DNA of 64,000 nucleotides from Bosea sp. 685 (lineage in GTDB: Bacteria > Pseudomonadota > Alphaproteobacteria > Rhizobiales > Beijerinckiaceae), in NCBI RefSeq assembly GCF_031884435.1, contig NZ_CP134779.1, forward strand, positions 6,016,501-6,080,500. Direction: 5' to 3'. Under the pieces are notes generated by a model. The model did not search any database, was not told the DNA's origin, and saw only the letters and a list, made by a program, of their open reading frames with translations. Shown here piece after piece: positions 26,846 through 37,900 of the stretch. A program made the position numbers and the translations under genes. Positions within the stretch are counted from its first letter, which is position 1. Each line of letters opens with the position of its first letter.

Positions 26846-27298
26846 ATGCTGGTCGCGTTCGATACCAACATCCTTGTCTATGCGGAAGGCTTGAACGATC
26901 CGCAACGCGAGGCGCAAGCGAAGGAGCTTCGCTCGAGACTTGGACCGAAGCGCGTATTCCTGGCGTCGCAAGTCGTCGGCGAATTCTACAATGTCCTCAC
27001 TCGGAAATATCGGACGCCCCTCGATCGGGCGCGCAGCATTTGCCGGGAGTGGACCAGTACCTGCGCTTCAGGCGCAGCGACCGAGGCGACATTCGCTCAT
27101 GCGACCGACCTCGCAACCGAGGCCGGCTTGCAGATCTGGGATGCCGTGATCCTTGTAACGGCAGCTGACGCAAATTGTGCGGCCCTGCTCTCGGAGGACA
27201 TGCAGCACGGCTTCGTCTATCGCGGCGTGACCGTGATCAACCCGTTCGCCGAGCAGCCGCATCCGCTGCTCGCGGATGCATTGCGCCACCATCGCTGA
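26846..27298 (+). CDS. VapC-type PIN-domain toxin
   Basis: 150 residues. PIN-domain ribonuclease: acidic residues Asp6 (FDTNILVY), Glu46 (VVGEFYNV), Asp99 (IWDAVILV) and the Glu/Asp of SEDMQHG near 117 form the expected Mg-binding site. Together with the Phd-like gene it forms a complete type II toxin-antitoxin pair. The pair is on the plus strand, opposite to the trp genes around it. Confidence 0.9.
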   Translation: MLVAFDTNILVYAEGLNDPQREAQAKELRSRLGPKRVFLASQVVGEFYNVLTRKYRTPLDRARSICREWTSTCASGAATEATFAHATDLATEAGLQIWDAVILVTAADANCAALLSEDMQHGFVYRGVTVINPFAEQPHPLLADALRHHR

Positions 27299-27306
27299 GC
27301 CGGCGT

Positions 27307-28035
27307 CTACTTCTCGATGCGCCAGACGGTGCGCAATGCGGCACTGACCGTGATCTCACCCGGCTCGACCTGGATCGGCGCGGCGCCAGCCGCCATGCGA
27401 TAAGCCCGCACATCGCCCATCGGCCTGGCGGGAGGCTCGGCTTCGGCCTCGACGATCGAGACGAGCTCGCCGAGCTTCACGCCGAGCTTGCCGGCATAGA
27501 GCTCCGCACGGGCCCGTGCGCTCTCGGCCGCCTTGGCGCGCGCCGCGTCCTTGGCCTTGCCCTCATCGGCAAGGCCGAAGCTGATGCCGGACATGTCGTT
27601 GGCGCCGGCAGCGACCAGCGCATCGATCAAAGGCCCGGCCTTGGCGATGTCGCGCAGGATCACGGTGATGCCGGTGCGCGCCTCATAGCCGTCGATCTTG
27701 GGCGCCCGCGGCTGCGGCGAGGAGGACACTGAGGGTTGGGTCAGGCGCGGCGTCAGCGCGACCTGGGAGGTCGAGAGATCGGCAGGCGCGACGCCCGCAG
27801 CCTTGACCGCCTCGACCAGCTTGGCCAGCGCCGGCGTGTTCTTGGCCAGGGCCTCCGCCGCGGTCTTGCCTTCGCTGACCACGCCGGCCTGGATCGTCGC
27901 GAGATCCGGCTTCACCCGGACTTCGCCTTCGGTGCGGATGACGACGCCTTCGGCGGGAGCCGCGTCGCGGCTCTGGGCCTGCGCCTGGCCCGAAAGGGCC
28001 AGCATGGCCGCAAACAGGATCGCCTTCTTCATCAT
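27307..28035 (-). CDS. Exported SIMPL-domain protein (DUF541)
   Basis: 242 residues with a signal peptide (about 1-20, LALSGQAQA-Q). SIMPL domain: GVVIRTEGEVRVKPDLATIQAGVVSEGKTAAEALAKN-type start, then DISFGLADEGK-like and a C-terminal EPGEITVSAALRTVWRI. A periplasmic protein of uncertain role, linked in some bacteria to oxidative stress tolerance. It lies 28 bp after trpB on the same strand and may be transcribed with it. Confidence 0.87.
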   Translation of the reverse strand: MMKKAILFAAMLALSGQAQAQSRDAAPAEGVVIRTEGEVRVKPDLATIQAGVVSEGKTAAEALAKNTPALAKLVEAVKAAGVAPADLSTSQVALTPRLTQPSVSSSPQPRAPKIDGYEARTGITVILRDIAKAGPLIDALVAAGANDMSGISFGLADEGKAKDAARAKAAESARARAELYAGKLGVKLGELVSIVEAEAEPPARPMGDVRAYRMAAGAAPIQVEPGEITVSAALRTVWRIEK

Positions 28036-28063
28036 CTGCTCCTTCTCGGCAGCCCGGAGCGGC

Positions 28064-29311
28064 TCAGCGCGCCGCCAGAATCTCCGCCACCTGCGGGATG
28101 TCCTTGTCGCCGCGGCCGGAGAGATTGACCACCATCAGATGGTCCTGCGGCTTCTTCGGGGCGAGATCGGCGACGCGGGCGAGCGCATGGGCCGACTCCA
28201 ATGCGGGAATGATGCCTTCCAGCTTCGAGATCAGCTGGAAAGCCTCCAGCGCCTCCTCGTCGGTGGCCGAGATGTATTTCGCCCGGCCGACATCATGCAG
28301 CCAGGAATGCTCGGGGCCGATGCCGGGATAGTCGAGCCCGGCCGAGATCGAATGCGCGTCCTTGATCTGGCCGTCCGCGTCCATCAGCAAATAGGTGCGG
28401 TTGCCGTGCAGGACGCCCGGCGCGCCGCCGGTCAGCGAGGCAGCATGAAGGCCGCTCGGAATGCCGTGTCCGGCCGCCTCGACGCCATAGATCTCGACGC
28501 TGGGGTCGTCGAGGAAGGGATGGAACAGGCCCATCGCATTCGAGCCGCCGCCGATGCAGGCGATCAGCGAATCCGGCAGGCGGCCTTCCAGCTCCTGCAT
28601 CTGCTCGCGCGTCTCCCTGCCGATAATCGACTGGAAATCGCGCACCATGGCGGGGTAGGGATGCGGGCCCGCGACAGTGCCGATGCAGTAGAAGGTGTTG
28701 GCGACATTGGTGACCCAGTCGCGCAGCGCTTCGTTCATCGCGTCCTTGAGCGTCTTGGTGCCCGACTCGACCGGGATGACGGTCGCGCCCAGCATCTGCA
28801 TGCGAAAGACGTTGGGCGCTTGGCGTGCGACATCGACCGCGCCCATATAGACGATGCATTCCAGGCCATAGCGGGCGCAGAGCGTGGCGGTCGCGACACC
28901 GTGCTGGCCGGCGCCGGTTTCGGCAATGATGCGCTTCTTGCCCATGCGCCGCGCCAGCAGGATCTGGCCGAGCACATTGTTGACCTTGTGAGAGCCGGTA
29001 TGGTTCAGCTCCTCGCGCTTCAGATAGATCTTTGCGCCGCCCGAGAGGCCAGAAGCCGCTGCCTTGTCGCGAAAATGCTCGGTCAGGCGCTCGGCATAAT
29101 AGAGCGGCGAGGGCCGGCCGACATAATGCTTCAGACCATAGGCCGTCTCGGCATGATAGGCGGGGTCGGCCTTGGCCGCCTCATAGGCCTGTTCAAGCTC
29201 CAGGATCAGCGGCATCAGCGTCTCGGCGACGAAGCGACCGCCGAACATCCCGAAGCGGCCGTTCTCGTCGGGGCCGGAGCGGTAGGTGTTCGGGCTATGG
29301 GGCGCGTTCAT
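28064..29311 (-). CDS. trpB: Tryptophan synthase beta chain
   Basis: 415 residues. PLP-dependent condensation of indole with serine. PLP lysine Lys109 in [18 protein letters not shown]-type phosphate loop seen as [10 protein letters not shown] near 247; the C-terminal ESAHALA is conserved. It starts 13 bp after trpF, so trpF-trpB form an operon. The usual trpA partner is displaced. Confidence 0.96.
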   Translation of the reverse strand: MNAPHSPNTYRSGPDENGRFGMFGGRFVAETLMPLILELEQAYEAAKADPAYHAETAYGLKHYVGRPSPLYYAERLTEHFRDKAAASGLSGGAKIYLKREELNHTGSHKVNNVLGQILLARRMGKKRIIAETGAGQHGVATATLCARYGLECIVYMGAVDVARQAPNVFRMQMLGATVIPVESGTKTLKDAMNEALRDWVTNVANTFYCIGTVAGPHPYPAMVRDFQSIIGRETREQMQELEGRLPDSLIACIGGGSNAMGLFHPFLDDPSVEIYGVEAAGHGIPSGLHAASLTGGAPGVLHGNRTYLLMDADGQIKDAHSISAGLDYPGIGPEHSWLHDVGRAKYISATDEEALEAFQLISKLEGIIPALESAHALARVADLAPKKPQDHLMVVNLSGRGDKDIPQVAEILAAR

Positions 29312-29324
29312 GTCCGGCTTGCCT

Positions 29325-29999
29325 CTATGGTCTCAAATTCTGCGCACCGGCCCGCGCCGCCGCGATGAAATCCCTGATCCGGCCGGCATCCTTGACGCCC
29401 GGCGCGGTTTCGACGCCAGAGGAGACGTCGACCCCGGCGGGTCTCGTAATGCGGATCGCCTCGGCCACATTGGCCGGATCGAGCCCGCCCGATAACATGA
29501 AGCGCAAGCCTGGGTCGAGTTCGGCAAGCAAGGTCCAGTCGAAGGGCCGGCCATGGCCGCCAGGATAGGCGGCGCCCTTGGGCGGCTTGGCGTCGAGCAG
29601 AATGTGGTCGGCGACGCCACGATAAGCTTCGACGGCCGCAAGGTCCTTCGCGCTCGCGATGCCGAGCGCCTTCATCACGGGCAGACCAGTCGCGGCCTTG
29701 AGAGCGCGCAGCTGCTCCGGCGTTTCCCGGCCATGCAGCTGCAGCCAGTCCGGTTTCACCGCTTCGACGAGGCTCATGGCCTGCGTCTCGTCCCAATCGA
29801 CAATCAGGGCCACGATCTCCGCCCGCCCCCGCGCCATGGCCGCCAGCGCCGTCGCTTGCTCGACCGTGACGAAGCGCGGGCTTTTGGGGTGGAAGTTGAG
29901 GCCGATCATGTCGGCGCCGGCGTCGAGCGCGACAGCCAGCGTCTCCGGCGTCGAGAGCCCGCAGATCTTCACAGCGAATGTGTCGTCACGGTGGTTCAT
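29325..29999 (-). CDS. trpF: Phosphoribosylanthranilate isomerase
   Basis: 224 residues. Amadori rearrangement in tryptophan synthesis. Catalytic Cys in KICGLSTPE near residue 13 and catalytic Asp in [12 protein letters not shown] segment near 65-70; the C-terminal phosphate site reads [11 protein letters not shown] and [16 protein letters not shown]. It is the first gene of the trpF-trpB unit; a palindromic repeat lies just upstream. Confidence 0.95.
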   Translation of the reverse strand: MNHRDDTFAVKICGLSTPETLAVALDAGADMIGLNFHPKSPRFVTVEQATALAAMARGRAEIVALIVDWDETQAMSLVEAVKPDWLQLHGRETPEQLRALKAATGLPVMKALGIASAKDLAAVEAYRGVADHILLDAKPPKGAAYPGGHGRPFDWTLLAELDPGLRFMLSGGLDPANVAEAIRITRPAGVDVSSGVETAPGVKDAGRIRDFIAAARAGAQNLRP

Positions 30000-30009
30000 C
30001 GGCCCGCTC

Positions 30010-30062
30010 TAGAGCAGGATGCGCAAAAGTGGAAACCGGTTTTTCGCATCGATCCTGCTCTC
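30010..30062. repeat. Mosaic palindromic repeat, module A
   Basis: GAGCAGGATGCGCAAAAGTGG...CCTGCTC, arms at 30012-30018 and 30054-30060, preceded by CTCTA. It carries a short GAT insertion relative to the 58733 copy. It lies between divergent trpF and the TAXI protein gene. Confidence 0.8.
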
Positions 30063-30150
30063 ACTCTCTTTGATCAGGGCGCCGCCGCACTTGCGACATG
30101 ATAGCCCGTGAGAGCATCCTGCGTGGACGCAACGGAATGGGGCGGATCGA

Positions 30151-31443
30151 TTGAGGATGGGGCGGCGCGGCTTTACGGCTCTGGCGGGGCTACTGGCGGT
30201 CTTTGGCGTCACGGCGTCGGTTTTCTACTTCGTCAGCCAGCCCAAGACACTGCGCCTGGCCGTTGGACCGCTGGGCTCGGAGGATGCACGCATGGCGGCG
30301 GGCTTCGTCCAGGGGCTCAACCGCGAGAAATCGTCCCTTCGCTTCCGGCTCGTGTTGACCGAAGGCTCGGAGGAAAGCGCCAAGAAGCTAGACGACGGCC
30401 TGGCCGATCTCGCGATCGTGCGCCCCGACATCGCGCTGCCCGCCCAGGGCGACACGGCCCTGATCACACGCCGCTCCTTCCCCTTCATCATCACCACCAA
30501 GGCAAGCGGGATCGGGCGGATCGCCGATCTGCGCGGCCGCAGGATCGGCGTCGCGCGCAATCCGGCCGGGAATACGGTGCTGCTCCAGCGCGTCCTGGCC
30601 CAATACGAAGTCAGGCCCGGCGAGGTCGAGATCATCGGGCTGACGCCGGACGAGATCGTGCCCTTCGCCAGGGAAGGGCGCATCGACGCCTTCTTCTCGA
30701 TCAATGCCGTCGGCTCGCTGGCGAATAATGACGGCATCAACCGCCTCCGCTCCGCCTGGGGCGAAGATCCCATGCTAATCCCGATCCGCGAGGCCGAGGC
30801 AATCAAGGCGCGCTACCGCTCTATCGAGACCGGCGAGATCGTGCGCGGCGCGCTCGGTGGCGACCCGCCCCGCCCTTCCGAGAACCTGCCGACGATCTCC
30901 GTCACCTCGCGTCTGATGGCCTCGCAGAATCTCGACGACACTCTCGTCGGCCAGGTGGTCAAGGAACTGCTGGCGCTGCGATTGACGCTTGCAGCCGAGC
31001 TGCCGTCGATCCAGGGGCTGGAGACGCCCTCCACGGACAAGGATGCGCCGCTCACGGTCCATTCCGGCGCCGCCGCCTTCATCGACGGCGAGCAGGAGAC
31101 CTTCTTCGAGCGCTATGGCGACTGGTTCTATCTCGCCGTGATGGGGCTCTCCATGCTGGGCACCGGCGGCGCCGCCATTCTGGGCCAGGAAAGCGCGGCG
31201 CGCCGCCGCCGGGCGATGTCGGGGCTCGACGAATTGCTGGCGCTGCTGCCGGTGATCCGCACCTGTTCCGACGAGATCGAACTGGCGCGGCTCGACCGCG
31301 AGGCCGACGAGATCCTGACGCGCGTGCTCAGCGATTTCGCCAAGGGCGACCTCGACGGTTCGGGGCTGGCCGCCTACCGGCTGGTGATGGACCAGGTCGG
31401 GCGCGCGGTCGCGGAGCGGCGTCTGGCGCTGGTCGACGCATAG
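30151..31443 (+). CDS. TAXI-family TRAP-type solute-binding protein with a C-terminal membrane anchor
   Basis: 430 residues from the TTG at 30151 (GGGGCGG lies about 8 bp upstream); an ATG at 30157 is the alternative. An N-terminal hydrophobic segment (about 8-27) is followed by a TAXI binding domain (about 35-300, with RMAAGFVQG, then DLRGRRIGVARNPAGNT near 125-142 and SRLMASQNLDD). A second membrane helix lies at about 324-350, followed by a charged helical tail to 430. No TRAP permease gene is adjacent. The anchored form may act in sensing, not transport. Confidence 0.82.
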   Translation: MRMGRRGFTALAGLLAVFGVTASVFYFVSQPKTLRLAVGPLGSEDARMAAGFVQGLNREKSSLRFRLVLTEGSEESAKKLDDGLADLAIVRPDIALPAQGDTALITRRSFPFIITTKASGIGRIADLRGRRIGVARNPAGNTVLLQRVLAQYEVRPGEVEIIGLTPDEIVPFAREGRIDAFFSINAVGSLANNDGINRLRSAWGEDPMLIPIREAEAIKARYRSIETGEIVRGALGGDPPRPSENLPTISVTSRLMASQNLDDTLVGQVVKELLALRLTLAAELPSIQGLETPSTDKDAPLTVHSGAAAFIDGEQETFFERYGDWFYLAVMGLSMLGTGGAAILGQESAARRRRAMSGLDELLALLPVIRTCSDEIELARLDREADEILTRVLSDFAKGDLDGSGLAAYRLVMDQVGRAVAERRLALVDA

Positions 31444-31512
31444 CGCGCCGCCCTACCATATCAGGCCGGATATCGTCTTCGGCCCGATGCTGTAGGGCTT
31501 TGACCTTGCACC

Positions 31513-31555
31513 GGTATCGGCCCGAAAACCGATTCCCGCTTTTCGGGCCGATACC
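31513..31555. repeat. Long perfect inverted repeat upstream of typA
   Basis: 16 bp arms GGTATCGGCCCGAAAA (31513-31528) and TTTTCGGGCCGATACC (31540-31555) with an 11-base loop. It could end the TAXI transcript, although the T-run is inside the stem. Otherwise it is a mobile palindromic repeat of a type different from modules A-C. Confidence 0.65.
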
Positions 31556-31696
31556 CTAGCGCGCGAGCAAAGGTTGCCCAAACGGCCTTCAGCGTTTATG
31601 TGCAGCGCAGCGAATTCCAGTTTCCTCATGAACGGGCTGCGCCGGCAGGGCTTTGACCTGGCCGGCTTGCGGTCTTGAAACAAGGCCCTTACCCGC

Positions 31697-33520
31697 ATGT
31701 CCATGCGCAATATCGCCATTATCGCCCACGTCGACCACGGCAAAACCACGCTTGTTGACAAATTGCTGCAGCAGTCGGGCACCTACCGCGACAACCAGCG
31801 CGTGATCGAGCGCGTGATGGATTCCAACGAGCTCGAGAAGGAGCGCGGCATCACCATCCTGGCCAAGGCGACCTCGGTCGTCTGGAAGGATACGCGCATC
31901 AACATCGTCGACACCCCCGGCCACGCCGATTTCGGCGGCGAGGTCGAGCGCATCCTGAACATGGTCGACTCGGCCATCGTGCTGGTCGATGCCGCCGAGG
32001 GTCCGATGCCGCAGACCAAGTTCGTGGTCTCCAAGGCTTTGAAGCTCGGCCTGCGCCCGATCGTGGCGATCAACAAGGTCGACAAGCCCGACGCCCGCGT
32101 CACCGAAGTCATCAACGAAGTCTTCGACCTGTTTGCGGCGCTCGACGCCAGCGACGAGCAGCTCGACTTCCCGATCCTCTACGGTTCGGGCAAGCAGGGC
32201 TGGATGGCGCATGATCCCGCCGGCCCGCAGGACCAGGGCCTCGCCCCGATGTACGACCTCATCCTCAGCCATGTGCCGGAGCCGCGCATCGAGGAAGGCC
32301 CGTTCCGCATGCTCGGTACGCTGCTCGAAGCCAACCCCTATCTCGGCCGCATCATCACCGGCCGCGTCGTCTCGGGCTCGGCCAAGCCGAACCAGATGAT
32401 CAAGGTTCTGTCGGGCGACGGCACGCTGGTCGAAAGCGGCCGCATCACCAAGATCCTCGCCTTCCGTGGTCTCGAGCGCACGCCGATCGAAGAAGCCATT
32501 CCCGGCGACATCGTCTCCATCGCCGGCCTCGTGAAGGGGTCGGTCGCCGACACCTTCTGCGATCCCTCCGTCGAGACCCCGATCAAGGCCCAGCCGATCG
32601 ACCCGCCGACCGTGTCGATGACCTTCATGGTCAATGACTCGCCGCTGGCCGGCACCGAGGGCGACAAGGTCACCACCCGCGTCATCCGCGACCGGCTTCT
32701 CAAGGAAGCCGAGGGCAATGTCGCGCTGAAGATCGAGGAATCGACCGACAAGGACAGCTACATCGTCTCGGGCCGCGGCGAATTGCAGCTCGCCATCCTG
32801 ATCGAGCAGATGCGCCGCGAGGGCTTCGAACTCGGCGTCTCGCGTCCGCGCGTCGTGCTGCGGCGCGACGAGAATGGCGCCCTGCTGGAGCCGATCGAGG
32901 AGGTCATCATCGACGTCGACGAGGAGCATTCCGGCGTCGTCGTGCAGAAGATGTCCGAGCGCAAGGCCGACATGCTGGAGATGCGTCCCTCGGGCGGAAA
33001 CCGCCTGCGGCTGGTCTTCCACGCCCCGACGCGCGGCCTGATCGGCTACCAGGGCGAACTGCTGACCGACACGCGCGGCACCGCGATCATGAACCGGCTG
33101 TTCCATGCCTACATGCCCTATAAGGGCGAGATCGGCGGGCGCCGCAACGGCGTGCTGATCGCGATGGAGACCGGTGAGGCCGTGGCCTACGCGCTGTGGA
33201 ACCTCGAGGATCGCGGCCCGATGATGATCGAGCCCGGCTGGAAGGTCTACCAGGGTATGATCGTCGGCGAGCACACCCGCGAGAACGATCTCGAAGTGAA
33301 CGTGCTCAAGGGCAAGAAACTCACCAACATCCGCACCACCTCGAAGGACGAGGCCGTGCGCCTGACGCCGCCGATCCGGATGACGCTCGAGCGTTCGCTG
33401 GCTTGGATCGACGATGACGAGCTCGTCGAAGTGACGCCGAAGTCGATCCGCCTGCGCAAAGGCGTGCTCGACCCCAACGAGCGCAAGCGCTCGCAGAAGC
33501 AGAAGCAGGAAGTGGCCTGA
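31697..33520 (+). CDS. typA: Ribosome-associated translational GTPase TypA/BipA
   Basis: 607 residues, the usual length. G1 [10 protein letters not shown] (11-20), the switch region [11 protein letters not shown]3 [10 protein letters not shown] near 72-81 and G4 NKVDKPDAR near 126; then domains II, III, V and the TypA C-terminal domain (ending [17 protein letters not shown]). Binds ribosomes and aids 50S assembly and stress adaptation. It is followed by a hairpin with a T-run. Confidence 0.97.
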   Translation: MSMRNIAIIAHVDHGKTTLVDKLLQQSGTYRDNQRVIERVMDSNELEKERGITILAKATSVVWKDTRINIVDTPGHADFGGEVERILNMVDSAIVLVDAAEGPMPQTKFVVSKALKLGLRPIVAINKVDKPDARVTEVINEVFDLFAALDASDEQLDFPILYGSGKQGWMAHDPAGPQDQGLAPMYDLILSHVPEPRIEEGPFRMLGTLLEANPYLGRIITGRVVSGSAKPNQMIKVLSGDGTLVESGRITKILAFRGLERTPIEEAIPGDIVSIAGLVKGSVADTFCDPSVETPIKAQPIDPPTVSMTFMVNDSPLAGTEGDKVTTRVIRDRLLKEAEGNVALKIEESTDKDSYIVSGRGELQLAILIEQMRREGFELGVSRPRVVLRRDENGALLEPIEEVIIDVDEEHSGVVVQKMSERKADMLEMRPSGGNRLRLVFHAPTRGLIGYQGELLTDTRGTAIMNRLFHAYMPYKGEIGGRRNGVLIAMETGEAVAYALWNLEDRGPMMIEPGWKVYQGMIVGEHTRENDLEVNVLKGKKLTNIRTTSKDEAVRLTPPIRMTLERSLAWIDDDELVEVTPKSIRLRKGVLDPNERKRSQKQKQEVA

Positions 33521-33590
33521 GGCCCCGAGTCCTTAAGGCCCGGAGCTCCGTGTCGCGGTCGGGCTCGACCCGACCGTCTCGCTACCGATC

Positions 33591-33634
33591 ATGCCCGGCC
33601 ATGTCTCCGGTCTAAACACTCGCCGGGCATTTTT
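33591..33634 (+). terminator. Probable terminator of typA
   Basis: Arms ATGCCCGGC (33591-33599) and GCCGGGCAT (33622-33630) followed by TTTT. The loop is long (22 bases). A second hairpin, CGGTCGGG-CTCGA-CCCGACCG, lies just before it at 33556-33576. Confidence 0.55.
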
Positions 33635-33766
33635 CTGAACACGGCTTCCGGCATGGGAGTCTCGGGACCAGCCCGAGACTGACGATGAGCCGGGTTGCGC
33701 CCAGCGCGCTTGCCGGCCCGCTCCGGCTCTGATCCCTTGCGTCCCTCATCACGAAGGACGTTTCCC

Positions 33767-34705
33767 ATGCTCACCCGCAATCTCGGCCGCTCCGGCCTGC
33801 GCGTTTCGCTCGTCGGCCTCGGCTGCAATAATTTCGGCGGCCGCATCGATGACGAAGCGGCGCGCAAGGTCGTCGATGCGGCGATCGAGCACGGCATCAC
33901 CTTGTTCGACACGGCCGATGTCTATGGCGCGCGCGGCGGCTCCGAGACGGTGCTCGGCCAGCTTCTGGGCCCGCGGCGCAAGGACATCGTGCTCGCCAGC
34001 AAGTTCGGCATGGACATGAACGATGCCGGCACGATGAAGGGCGGCTCGCGGCGCTACATCATGTCGGCGGTCGAGGCCTCGCTGAAGCGCCTCAAGACCG
34101 ACTGGCTCGACCTCTACCAGTTCCACCGCGCCGACCCGCTGACGCCGATCGACGAAACGCTGCGCGCGCTCGAAGACCTGATCCGCCAGGGCAAGGTGCG
34201 CTATATCGGCTGCTCCAACATGCCGGCCTGGCAGATGGCCAATGCGGAGTGGACGGCCCGCGATCTCGGCATCAACGGCTTTGCCTCCTGCCAGGATGAA
34301 TACAGCCTGCTGGTGCGCGGCGCGGAGAAGGATCTGATTCCCGCCGCCCGCCATTTCGGCATGGGGCTGCTGCCTTATTTCCCGCTCGCGAACGGCTTGC
34401 TGACCGGCAAATACAAGCGCAACGCGCCGATGCCGGAAGGCGCGCGCATGACCAGGGAGTCGCAGCGTGCCAACGAGGTTCTGACCGACGTCAACTGGGA
34501 GAAGACCGAGAAGCTCACCGCCTTCTGCGAGGCGCGGGGCAAAACACTGGTCGAGCTCGCCTTCTCCTGGCTCGCCGCGCAGCCTGTCGTCTCCAGCGTC
34601 ATCGCGGGCGCGACCAAGCCGGAGCAGATCGCCGCCAACGTCAAGGCGGCCGAATGGGCGCTGACGGCCGAGGAGCTGGCCGAGATCGACACGATCACGA
34701 AGTAG
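33767..34705 (+). CDS. Aldo/keto reductase
   Basis: 312 residues from the ATG at 33767, supported by GAAGGA about 8 bp upstream. TIM-barrel NADPH oxidoreductase: Asp/Tyr in LFDTADVYGARGGSE, Lys in ASKFGMD and His in YQFHRADP form the catalytic tetrad; VIAGATKPEQI is the cofactor site near the C-terminus. It is of a different subfamily from the reductase at 22010. The substrate is unknown. Confidence 0.9.
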   Translation: MLTRNLGRSGLRVSLVGLGCNNFGGRIDDEAARKVVDAAIEHGITLFDTADVYGARGGSETVLGQLLGPRRKDIVLASKFGMDMNDAGTMKGGSRRYIMSAVEASLKRLKTDWLDLYQFHRADPLTPIDETLRALEDLIRQGKVRYIGCSNMPAWQMANAEWTARDLGINGFASCQDEYSLLVRGAEKDLIPAARHFGMGLLPYFPLANGLLTGKYKRNAPMPEGARMTRESQRANEVLTDVNWEKTEKLTAFCEARGKTLVELAFSWLAAQPVVSSVIAGATKPEQIAANVKAAEWALTAEELAEIDTITK

Positions 34706-34726
34706 CCCCGGAACCGCGCCCGAGAA

Positions 34727-34875
34727 CCCCTCTCCTGTAAGGAGAGGGGCAGGGGTGAGGTGTAGGCCCCTGGACCAGTTCACTGCCCGCCTCACAGCAA
34801 CGCAGCGGTTAGCTCGCGATCAACACGTCAAACGGCCGACCCCTCACCCTGCCCTCTCCCTCCGGGAGAGGGTTC
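34727..34875. repeat. Two inverted copies of a CCCTCTCC...GGAGAGGG repeat
   Basis: Copy 1 (34727-34762) is CCCCTCTCC-TGTA-AGGAGAGGGG followed by CAGGGGTGAGG. Copy 2 (34840-34875) is CCCCTCACCCTG followed by CCCTCTCC-CTCC-GGGAGAGGG. They are in opposite orientation about 78 bp apart. This is a widespread proteobacterial intergenic repeat; here it also could terminate the reductase transcript before polA. Confidence 0.65.
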
Positions 34876-34979
34876 CCCGCGCCTTTCTTTGCAAAGGTGC
34901 CGCCACTCCTGACAGCTTCTTGCGAATCGGCGCGCGCACCCGATGGACCGCCCGGCGCGCGCCGCTTATGGTCCGCGCC

Positions 34980-37900
34980 ATGAGCGAGACAGCCCCGAAG
35001 ACCACCGCCCCCGACCTGAAGCCCGGCGACCATCTCTTCCTGGTCGACGGCTCGAACTTCATCTTCCGCGCCTATTTCCAGTCGATCAATCAGGACAGGA
35101 AATACAATGCGCGCTCCGATGGCCTGCCCTCCGGCGCGGTTCGGCTTTTCGCGACCAAACTGTTCCAATTCGTCAAGGACGGCGTGCTCGGGGTGAAGCC
35201 CACCCATCTCGCCATCGTCTTCGACAAGACCGAGAACTCGTTCCGCAAGGCGCTCTACCCCGCCTATAAGGGTAACCGCTCCGAGCCGCCGGCCGATCTG
35301 ATCCCGCAATTCCCGCTGATGCGCGAGGCAGTGCGCGCCTTCGGGCTGATCCCGGTCGAGCAGGATGTCTACGAGGCCGATGACCTGATCGCGACCTATG
35401 CCAGACAGGCGCGCGAGGCCGGGGCCGACGTGCTGATCGTCTCCGCCGACAAGGATCTGATGCAGCTCGTGGGGCCGGGCGTGGCGATGTATGATCCGGC
35501 CTCGGGCGACGCCAAGAAGGGCGCCGGCTTCCGGGCCGAACGCCGGATCGGCGAGCCTGAAGTGGTCGAGTATTTCGGCGTGATGCCGAACAGGGTGGTG
35601 GATGTGCAGGCGCTGGCCGGCGATGCGACCGACAATGTGCCGGGCGCGCCGGGCATCGGCATCAAGACGGCGGCCCAGCTCATCGGCGAATATGGCGACC
35701 TGGAGACGCTGCTGGCGCGGGCCGGCGAGATCAAGCAGCCCAAGCGCCGGGAGACCCTGACCAATCCCGAGGTGATCGAGAAGGTGCGCATCTCGCACAA
35801 GCTCGTGACGCTGGTCGACGATGTGAAGGTCGAGACCCCGCTCTCGCATCTGACGCTGGCCGATCCCGATCCGGCCAAGCTCGTCGCCTTCCTCAAGGCG
35901 ATGGAGTTCACCACGATCACCAAACGCGTCGCCGAGGCCTATGGGGCCGATGTCGCGGCGATCGACGCCGACGAGGCGCTGGCCCCGGGCGGCACGCGCG
36001 CGGCCGAATTGAAGGCGCTCTATATCGGCGGCGATGCGAGCGACGGTTTTTCCGTTGCCCCCGCGGCGTCAGTTGATGCCGAGCCCGCAGGCGCGGCCGC
36101 ACCAGCCGACGATGGCTGGATGAAGCCGTCCGAGCTCGCAGCGGCCCGCAAGAACGAAGCGATCGCCGGGAAGATCGACCGCGCGGCTTACGAATGCGTG
36201 CGCACGCTCACCGATCTCGAGCGCTGGATCGGTTGGGCCTATGAGGCCGGCCATGTCGCGCTCGACACCGAGACCAATTCGCTCGACGCGATGCAGGCCG
36301 ATCTCGTCGGCATTTCGCTTGCGGTCGCGCCCGGACGCGCCTGCTACATCCCGCTGCAGCATCGCGGCGGCACCGATTTGTTCGGCAGCGGCATGGTCGA
36401 GGGGCAGATCCCGCTCGACCAGGCGGTGGCGGCGCTCAAGCCCCTGCTGGTCGATCCAGGCGTCCTGAAGATCGGCCAGAACCTGAAATACGACCTGCTG
36501 ATCCTCGAACGGCACGGGCTTTCCGTCGCCCCGATCGAGGACACGATGCTGATTTCCTATGCGCTCGACGCCGGCAACAACACTCACGGCATGGACCGGC
36601 TCTCCGAGCTGCATCTCGGCCATGAGACGATCCCGTTCTCGCAAGTCGCGGGCACCGGCAAGGCGCAAGTGACCTTCGACAAGATCGCACTCGACAAGGC
36701 GACGGAATACGCCGCTGAGGATGCCGATGTGACGCTGCGGCTCTGGCGTGCGCTCAAGCCCAGGCTCGCGGCCGAGGGCAAGACCACGGTCTACGAGACG
36801 CTGGAGCGGCCGCTAATCGCCGTGCTCGCCCGGATGGAACAGCGTGGCATCGCCATCGACCGCCAGATCCTGTCGCGGCTCTCGGGCGAGTTCGCGCAAT
36901 CGCTGGCGCGGCTGGAAGACGAGATCTACGAGGTGGCCGGCGAGAAATTCCTGATCGGCAGCCCAAAACAGCTCGGCGACATCCTGTTCGGCAAGATGGG
37001 GCTTTCCGGCGCCAAGAAAACCGCGACCGGGCAATGGGCGACCGGAGCCGGCGTGCTCGAGGAGCTCGCCGAGCAGGGCCACCCACTACCCTCGAAGATC
37101 CTGGAATGGCGCCAGCTCGCCAAGCTGAAATCGACCTATACGGACTCGCTGCCGACCTATCTGCACCCGCAGACCAACCGGGTGCACACCTCCTATGCGC
37201 TGGCGGCGACGACCACGGGCCGCCTCTCCTCCTCCGAGCCCAATCTGCAGAACATCCCGATCCGCACCGAGGCCGGCCGCAAGATCAGGACCGCCTTCGT
37301 GGCCGAAAAGGGCCACAAGCTGATCTCGGCCGATTACAGCCAGATCGAACTGCGCCTGCTCGCCCATATCGCCGACATCCCGCAGCTCCGGCAGGCCTTT
37401 GCCGACGGTATCGACATCCATGCGATGACGGCCTCGGAAATGTTCGGCGTGCCGGTCCAGGGCATGCCGAGCGAGGTGCGGCGCCGCGCCAAGGCGATCA
37501 ATTTCGGCATCATCTACGGCATTTCGGCCTTCGGCCTTGCCAATCAGCTCGCGATCAGCCGCGAGGAGGCCGGCGCCTATATCCGCAAATATTTCGAGCG
37601 CTTCCCGGGCATCCGCGACTATATGGACCAGACCAAGACCTTCGTGCGGGCCAACGGCCATGTCACGACGATCTTCGGCCGGGTTTGCCATTTCCCGGCA
37701 GTCGCCTCGAAGAACCCCTCCGAGCGCGCCTTCGTCGAGCGCCAGGCGATCAACGCACCGATCCAGGGCTCGGCCGCCGACATTATCCGCCGCGCCATGA
37801 TCCGGATGGAGGGCGCGCTTGCCGCGGCCAGGCTCGACGCCCGCATGCTGCTGCAGGTGCATGACGAACTTGTCTTCGAGGTGCCCGACGCCCAGGTCGA

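Noticed and set aside
31589..33274. A 561-codon minus-strand open frame
   Set aside because: It lies opposite typA, which has every GTPase motif; the antisense product shows only low-complexity charged sequence.
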